A stretch of DNA of 11,215 bases, from assembly GCA_015232795.1 (NCBI GenBank), contig JADFYX010000062.1:1-11215 (forward strand). The letters are read 5' to 3'. This DNA is from Magnetococcales bacterium (GTDB lineage: Bacteria > Pseudomonadota > Magnetococcia > Magnetococcales > JADFYX01). This document shows positions 7,317 to 11,215 of this stretch, piece after piece (position 1 is the stretch's first letter; every line of letters starts with the position of its first letter). The notes below the pieces were generated by a model, which made no database searches, was not told the DNA's origin, and was given only the letters and a program-made list of their open reading frames with translations. The translations under genes and the position numbers were made by a program.

Positions 7317-8090
7317 ATGTTTCGTGGCATAATATCCATGGCTAAACGTGAGCTTGTACGTTTTTTTCGCCAAGGGCACAGGGTAGTTGGAAGTATTGCC
7401 CAACCTATTATTTTTTGGCTTTTTCTCGGCAGCGGTTTTGGAGCCTCTTTTCAGGCTCCCGGCTTGGCGGGAGTTACATACACAGAATATTTTTTCCCCG
7501 GCATTCTGTTAATGGTGGTGCTTTTCTCCGGTATTTTTTCTACCATAACGGTTATTGAAGACCGTAACCAAGGGCTATTGCAGGGTATTTTAGTAGCTCC
7601 TGTTCACCGTATGGCTATTGTTTTTGGTAAAGTAATAGGGGCCATGGTTATAGGGCTGCTACAAGCTTTTCTGCTTATGCTAACCATACCTTTTTTAGGT
7701 ATTGAACCCGGCATAGGCGGTGTATTGATGCTTGTTTTGGGTCTGGTTATTGCTGCGTTGGGTTTTACCGCATTGGGGTTTTTAATAGCTTGGAATATGG
7801 AGAGCACCTCCGGTTTTCACGCCATAATGTCGGTATTTCTGCTGCCACTATGGATGTTATCAGGTGCTATGTTTCCTATGGCACAAGCCCCTGCATGGCT
7901 TGAGTGGATCATGTTTTTAAACCCGGTAAGCCATGCCCTGCTGCTAATACGCATGCCACTCTACCATCCAGCATCAGAACTTCTGGGTAGCAGCCAATAT
8001 CTACAAGCTTTTATTGTGGCACTACTATGGGCAGTGGGCTGTTTGTTATTAGCCCTATATAGGGTAAACCGTACACAACAATCTGCCTAA
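7317..8090 (+). CDS. ABC-2 type transporter permease
   Basis: The protein has 257 residues with about six membrane helices and the ABC-2 permease pattern: an amphipathic N-terminus (MAKRELVRFFRQGHR), then helix 1 with PIIFWLFLG, then YFFPGILLMVVLFSGIF, the coupling segment EDRNQGLLQGILVAPV, and LPLWMLSGAMFPM followed by LNPVSHAL. It pairs with the ATPase just upstream: the gap is 2 bp, and AGGAAGG (7303-7309), inside the end of the ATPase gene, serves as ribosome site, so the two are co-translated. No large extracellular loop is seen, consistent with DrrB/NodJ/NosY-type exporters. The substrate cannot be read from the sequence. Its stop overlaps the stop of the convergent DUF420 gene by 4 bp. 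Confidence 0.9.
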   Translation: MFRGIISMAKRELVRFFRQGHRVVGSIAQPIIFWLFLGSGFGASFQAPGLAGVTYTEYFFPGILLMVVLFSGIFSTITVIEDRNQGLLQGILVAPVHRMAIVFGKVIGAMVIGLLQAFLLMLTIPFLGIEPGIGGVLMLVLGLVIAALGFTALGFLIAWNMESTSGFHAIMSVFLLPLWMLSGAMFPMAQAPAWLEWIMFLNPVSHALLLIRMPLYHPASELLGSSQYLQAFIVALLWAVGCLLLALYRVNRTQQSA

Positions 8091-8554
8091 CCACCTACCA
8101 ATAATTGAACTATTTGAGTTGCCGGTTTTGAAGGCCAAATATGAAAAGCCATAAAGTAGACAATAAAACCGGAGACCGAGACCAACAACCATAACGGCAA
8201 GGTTTTTTTAGCCAGAGACTTATGGGCCACAAAGTTGGATTTTAAAGCCCGAAATAGAGTCATGGGAACCATAAATAAGATAAAAACCGCTCCCACCACA
8301 TGAGCTATAAGCAGACCAAAATAGAACCACCTGATTTTACCCTCACCAGCAAAAGCTACATTGCCAACCTCCATGTGGTAAAGGGTGTAAACTATCAAAA
8401 ACAGAATCGCCACCACCACCGCCATCAACATAAAACGTTTATGTTTTTTTAAATTTTCATTTTTTATTGCCACAACCCCAAATATTAACAGGATAACCGT
8501 CGAAACATTAAAAAAGGCCAGAAGGTGGGGGAAAATTGGCACCAGATCTTTCAT
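8087..8554 (-). CDS. DUF420 (CtaM-like) membrane protein
   Basis: The protein has 155 residues and four or five membrane helices. It matches the DUF420 family by its spaced histidines and their settings: FPHLLAFFN (H10), KKHKRFML (H38), LYHMEVG (H60), LLIAHVVGAV (H85) and HKSLAKKTLPLWLLVSVSGFIVY from H111 (first 20 residues carry the signature). CtaM, a DUF420 member in Firmicutes, is needed for heme-copper oxidase assembly, which fits the oxidase-like gene here. It is encoded convergently with the ABC permease (stops overlap 4 bp) and 87 bp downstream of the rubredoxin fusion on the same strand. GAGGAAG lies just before the ATG. The histidines could bind heme or copper; that is inference. 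Confidence 0.82.
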   Translation of the reverse strand: MKDLVPIFPHLLAFFNVSTVILLIFGVVAIKNENLKKHKRFMLMAVVVAILFLIVYTLYHMEVGNVAFAGEGKIRWFYFGLLIAHVVGAVFILFMVPMTLFRALKSNFVAHKSLAKKTLPLWLLVSVSGFIVYFMAFHIWPSKPATQIVQLLVGG

Positions 8555-8641
8555 TTACTTCCTCGTATTTTATCTGAATTGATAACTTCATAATGAGTCT
8601 GCACAAAACCAGTTGATATTACTGCTATGCCGAATTTAGGT

Positions 8642-10075
8642 TTAAACACTTTTTCCAGCAAAATTTATCCCTGCACCTGTTGCAATATCTAAGGTTAGTG
8701 CGCTCAAGTCGTCTTTGGATAGCTCCCTGATACTCTTTTTACCACAAATACGCACAAAATCTGCCAGCTCCCCTCCATATACACGGAAAAGGTTTTGTAA
8801 CATTGCCGCGGATTTATCCACATTAAAACGAGATCGTATCTCCGCATTTTGTGTGGCAATACCAACCGGGCAGGTTCCTTTATGACAAACTCTATATTGT
8901 TGGCAGCCAATGCCTATCATAGCGGAAGTAGCCAGTCCCACTCCATCAGCCCCTAAAGCGAGGCATTTTGCAATATCGGCAGATGTCCGCACCCCACCTG
9001 TTACGAGAAGGGTGATATCATCCCTCACTCCATTTTCAATAAGCAGTTTGCTCGCCCTTAAAAGAGCATGGGGCAGTGGAATGCAGACATTATCTTTAAT
9101 ATGATCCGGGGCAGCACCAGTACCACCACCACGACTATCGATGGTGATAAAATCCACACCCGCGGCGATGGCAACTTCAATATCCTCTTCTATGCGTCCG
9201 GCAACAATTTTTACCCCAACAGGTGCACCATCACTAACCCCACGCAACCAATCAACTTTATCTTTTAAGTCTTTATGGTTTTTGATATCTGGATGGTTAG
9301 CAGGAGAGATAATATCCTCACCAGCCTTTACCCCACGGGCAGCAGCAATTTCAGCCGTGACTTTAGCAGCAAGCAGATGCCCCCCAAGACCAGCTTTAGC
9401 TGCCTGACCCACCTTTATTTGAATGGCGTGAGATTTTTTTATATTTTCCTCACTGGCACCAAAACGACCTGTGGAATATTCAAACACATAAGCCTTTGCT
9501 GCTGCATACTCCTCGGCAAGAAGTCCCCCTTCCCCCCCGAAAATTGCAGTTCCAACAGCAGCCGAACCTTTGGCTAAAGCAATTTTAGCCTCTTTGGAGA
9601 GAGAACCAAAACTCATATCCGAAACATAAAACGGGAGTTCCAGTTTAAGGGGTCTTTTTGCTTTGGGGCCAATTGTTAGGGCAAGACTGGGATTTAAATC
9701 CCGATAATCTATTGGGGAACGTGCCAACTGTGCCGGAAGAAAAACAATATCCTCAAGAGGATTGTGCCATTTGCCTGTGCGCATGGGAGAGATAGTCTCA
9801 TGGCCTGTGAGAGCCTTTTGTATAATTGTGGCAAACTCTGGCTCACGCTCGTCTGATTTTCGCTCCCATTTAGCCAGATAAAACCCGGCTGTTTCTACCT
9901 TTTTTACAATATGGGTAAACTCATCCTTACCTGCCCCACAGACCGGACAGACCCAATCATCAGGAATATCTTTCCAAAGGGTTCCAGGCTTGATACCACC
10001 ATCTGGATCTCCCAGATTTTCATTGTATACCCAGGCACAAACATCGCACTCATACTCTTGGGGTTCATCTTTCAT
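8642..10075 (-). CDS. Rubredoxin-FMN glutamate synthase-like fusion protein
   Basis: The protein has 477 residues. Residues about 7-54 form a rubredoxin: YECDVCAWVY, GDPDGGI and WVCPVCGAGKDEF, with iron ligands C10, C13, C43 and C46. Residues about 90-470 form the FMN-binding synthase barrel of glutamate synthase: FYVSDMSFGSLS (149-160), GGEGG (180-184), QIKVGQAAKAGLGG, DSRGGGTGAAP (313-323), VTGGVRTSADIAKCLALGAD, then C391-x5-C397-x4-C402 in the setting CHKGTCPVGIATQ, which in GltB binds a [3Fe-4S] cluster. The glutaminase domain of GltB is absent, so ammonia or an amine must come from elsewhere. The rubredoxin probably replaces the GltD-type electron input, passing electrons to FMN and the cluster. 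Related stand-alone cores include archaeal glutamate synthases and methylglutamate synthase (MgsC), so the product is not certain. It is cytosolic. The ATG is preceded by AGGTAG about 8 bases upstream. Confidence 0.9.
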   Translation of the reverse strand: MKDEPQEYECDVCAWVYNENLGDPDGGIKPGTLWKDIPDDWVCPVCGAGKDEFTHIVKKVETAGFYLAKWERKSDEREPEFATIIQKALTGHETISPMRTGKWHNPLEDIVFLPAQLARSPIDYRDLNPSLALTIGPKAKRPLKLELPFYVSDMSFGSLSKEAKIALAKGSAAVGTAIFGGEGGLLAEEYAAAKAYVFEYSTGRFGASEENIKKSHAIQIKVGQAAKAGLGGHLLAAKVTAEIAAARGVKAGEDIISPANHPDIKNHKDLKDKVDWLRGVSDGAPVGVKIVAGRIEEDIEVAIAAGVDFITIDSRGGGTGAAPDHIKDNVCIPLPHALLRASKLLIENGVRDDITLLVTGGVRTSADIAKCLALGADGVGLATSAMIGIGCQQYRVCHKGTCPVGIATQNAEIRSRFNVDKSAAMLQNLFRVYGGELADFVRICGKKSIRELSKDDLSALTLDIATGAGINFAGKSV

Positions 10076-10093
10076 AATTTTATCTACCTAACT

Positions 10094-10122
10094 AATAAAA
10101 TTTAACAGCAATATAGGTTCAA
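10094..10122 (-). promoter_or_regulatory. Candidate sigma-70 promoter of the rubredoxin fusion gene
   Basis: Read on the - strand, TTGAAC (10122-10117) and TTTATT (10099-10094) are separated by exactly 17 bases and lie about 20 bases before the start codon. The match is moderate (4 of 6 at each box), in AT-rich sequence, so this is a plausible rather than firm call. Confidence 0.35.
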
Positions 10123-10365
10123 TTTATAATCTTAGATTTGGCAGTTGTCCATACACACCTAAGAGCTATTGATTCTCCCCTGTTAGCTAAATAATGTCTT
10201 TTGTCGAATATCATTTCCATGCATAATCTCAACCATTAAGCTTAAATAATTTCGGATGCTACCATAGCATAAGACAAACCTCTCTGAACTGTATAACTTT
10301 TTTTAAAATCCCGTGTTAGCAATATAGTCGACAACAACCTTAGAATAGAACCATTTTCACAGCCA

Positions 10366-10488
10366 TCAATCTATCTTTTGAAGAGGAATTGATTCACCTT
10401 CTCCATCACTGTCACCATCGATTATTGTATCACTCCATTCAGGGTATGTTTGGTCTATCCTTAACTTAAACTGACGACCGTTTATCAT
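10366..10488 (-). CDS. Possible small ORF or gene fragment, 40 residues
   Basis: ATG to TGA on the - strand gives a 40-residue acidic peptide that starts MINGRQFKLRIDQTYPEW and has an Asp/Glu/Gly-rich centre (DGDSDGEGES). Its composition looks more protein-like than random AT-rich translation. No proper ribosome site is seen: GGG abuts the ATG, and an in-frame TGA lies five codons upstream. I do not recognise it. It could be a genuine small protein or the N-terminal piece of a broken gene whose later parts lie in other frames downstream. Confidence 0.25.
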   Translation of the reverse strand: MINGRQFKLRIDQTYPEWSDTIIDGDSDGEGESIPLQKID

Positions 10489-10600
10489 CCCAATTAGATG
10501 TCAATTTTTTTACCATTGTAAAAAATAGACGGCAGTTTTTGCAGGAATAGTAAACTACTCAGGAACCAACTCATAATTCTATTGTCTTAATATTTAAGTG

Positions 10601-10654
10601 GTTATTGTGTAATAACAATTACGGTACACAATTTGCATCTTTGTTTATAGATGC
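10601..10654. repeat. Two adjacent hairpin-forming inverted repeats
   Basis: ATTGTGTA (10604-10611) pairs perfectly with TACACAAT (10625-10632) across 13 bases. A competing smaller hairpin, GTTATT (10601-10606) with AATAAC (10611-10616), shares its left arm. A second perfect stem, GCATCT (10635-10640) with AGATGC (10649-10654), follows at once. No T-run ends either stem. They may be a protein-binding site, part of a small RNA, or chance. Confidence 0.4.
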
Positions 10655-10727
10655 TGTGTGCTGGAAACAAATTAAACTTATGATTGGATAGGTTATGGAG
10701 TCACTCTTCCCATTCGAAGGAACTAGG

Positions 10728-10765
10728 TATCCACTTTAATTAAGTGCTATCCATTTAAGTTAAGT
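10728..10765. repeat. Tandem 18-nt repeat at the IS edge
   Basis: Two copies, 10728-10745 and 10748-10765, both start TATCCA and end TTAAGT and match at 15 of 18 bases. The first copy also contains the dyad CACTT/AAGTG (10732-10736 and 10742-10746). The second copy overlaps the transposase stop codon. Lying just past the 3' end of the transposase gene, this is the best candidate for the terminal inverted-repeat region of the element, but the partner end is outside the window, so the exact boundary cannot be set. Confidence 0.4.
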
Positions 10766-11215
10766 TACTATCCCTTGGGGTTTTCTGCTTAGGATTGGCT
10801 ATAAGGGTTTGATATGGCATAGGCTTTGTCACCACTGCCTGTTGCAAAAGCCTGTAAAAAAGTAATCCACGAGCTTTTGACTTTCGTCGGTTGAATCGGA
10901 ACGTAAACTCGTCAAGGTAATATTCTAGTTGGCTTTTTTGCACTCCTCCTTGAAGAGTTCCCTCCAACCACCGTTTCAAATGTGTTGCTACTAAATGGAC
11001 TCGTGGCAGCATTTCATGAGCGTTATTGCCACTTTGCTTGATGTTAATAATCTGATGGTCAAATCCCAACTTCCCCAGTCCAGAATATCCACTCCACCCA
11101 TCAGTTTTGATTATTGATCTATGTTCAATAGATTCTGTCACAAAGGGAAGTAGACTGTCGGCACTAGCATTGTCAATCCGACGAAGACGTATCCGACCAG
11201 GACCTCTACCACGAA
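10755..11215 (-). CDS. IS1595-family (ISXO2-like) transposase, C-terminal part
   Basis: The reading frame is open to the right edge, so the gene is cut by the window rather than starting at the internal GTG near 11141. The 152 visible residues are the C-terminal half of an ISXO2-like DDE transposase: RGRGPGRIRLRRIDNASADS, then IIKTDGWSGYSGL with the second catalytic Asp, an HxxN-like NNAHEMLPRVHLVATHLKRW helix, and YLDEFTFRFNRR with the catalytic Glu and the hallmark FNRR. The short tail ends at a TAA within the repeat near 10755. These enzymes move IS1595-group elements by cut or copy and paste. No frameshift is seen in the visible part, so the copy may be intact. Its 3' end faces the gene-poor gap. 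Confidence 0.88.
   Translation of the reverse strand, partial: RGRGPGRIRLRRIDNASADSLLPFVTESIEHRSIIKTDGWSGYSGLGKLGFDHQIINIKQSGNNAHEMLPRVHLVATHLKRWLEGTLQGGVQKSQLEYYLDEFTFRFNRRKSKARGLLFYRLLQQAVVTKPMPYQTLIANPKQKTPRDSNLT
10755..11215 (-). mobile_element. IS1595-group insertion sequence (partial, one end in window)
   Basis: This is inferred from the transposase gene. The inner limit is uncertain: the element probably ends within or just left of the tandem repeat at 10728-10765. The other end, target duplication and any passenger gene lie beyond the right edge. Confidence 0.7.

Larger units (their letters stand above)
10123..10727. other. Gene-poor, AT-rich gap with possible gene remnants
   Basis: About 600 bp between the fusion gene's promoter and the insertion-sequence edge shows no full-length gene, tRNA or CRISPR array. 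On the - strand there are three short open stretches in different frames (10366-10488; about 10241-10368, ending in SYAMVASEII; and a 17-codon one near 10200-10250), which could be a frame-shifted, decayed gene. Two hairpins lie at 10601-10654. Base composition is more AT-rich than in the genes to the left, in keeping with an IS-associated accessory stretch. Confidence 0.5.

Noticed and set aside
8555..8641. Terminator or promoter in the 87-bp gap between the rubredoxin fusion and DUF420 genes
   Set aside because: I found no convincing hairpin with a T-run and no properly spaced promoter boxes, so whether the two genes share a transcript stays open.
8910..9577. Several + strand open frames of 64-100 codons opposite the glutamate synthase-like gene
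   Set aside because: They overlap each other and a well-supported gene, show no family motifs, and look like shadows of its codon pattern.
10690..10725. A TTCGAA-containing stretch that recalls a tRNA T-arm
   Set aside because: No acceptor, D or anticodon arms can be formed around it.
10695..10739. A 14-codon + strand ORF (ATG at 10695) beside the IS
   Set aside because: It is too short, has no ribosome site or recognisable product, and runs into the repeat.

Overview
The window reads as chromosomal DNA of a Gram-negative, probably proteobacterial, respiring bacterium. The evidence is signal peptides of diderm type, a predicted outer-membrane beta-barrel, a heme-copper oxidase-like protein with assembly-type helpers, and an ISXO2/IS1595-type transposase. 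Coding density is high up to about 10.07 kb. The last 1.1 kb is AT-rich, gene-poor and ends in an insertion-sequence fragment. I cannot assign a genus from the sequence alone.

Region 1 (1-4891, all + strand) is one tight transcription unit that starts before the window and ends at a strong hairpin terminator (4847-4891). It encodes the C-terminal part of a fold-III PLP decarboxylase, a 703-residue fusion of a urea-transporter-like membrane domain with an M23/LytM-like domain and an unrecognised tail, a secreted TPR protein, and a predicted outer-membrane beta-barrel. The first three genes overlap (ATGA, then 17 bp). The proteins would sit in the cytoplasm, inner membrane, periplasm and outer membrane. 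Their tight linkage suggests one envelope-spanning process involving a small amine- or urea-like compound; that function is inference. No urease genes are visible.

Region 2 (4962-8554) holds a single-subunit heme-copper-oxidase-like protein, then an ABC ATPase and ABC-2 permease pair on the same strand. A DUF420 (CtaM-like) membrane protein converges on them from the - strand, overlapping by 4 bp. The oxidase-like protein keeps the heme-ligand histidines but lacks the usual His-His pair of the CuB site and any obvious cross-link tyrosine, so it is either NO-reductase-like or a divergent, possibly non-enzymatic member. The ABC pair resembles the kind of exporter linked to metalloenzyme maturation (compare NosFY).

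Region 3 (8642-10075, - strand) is a rubredoxin domain fused to the FMN and [3Fe-4S] synthase core of glutamate synthase, without a glutaminase domain.

Region 4 (10076-11215) has a probable promoter for the fusion gene, then about 650 bp without a convincing gene. It contains short - strand open stretches that may be a decayed gene, two adjacent hairpins, and a tandem 18-nt repeat at the 3' edge of an IS1595-family transposase that runs off the right end.
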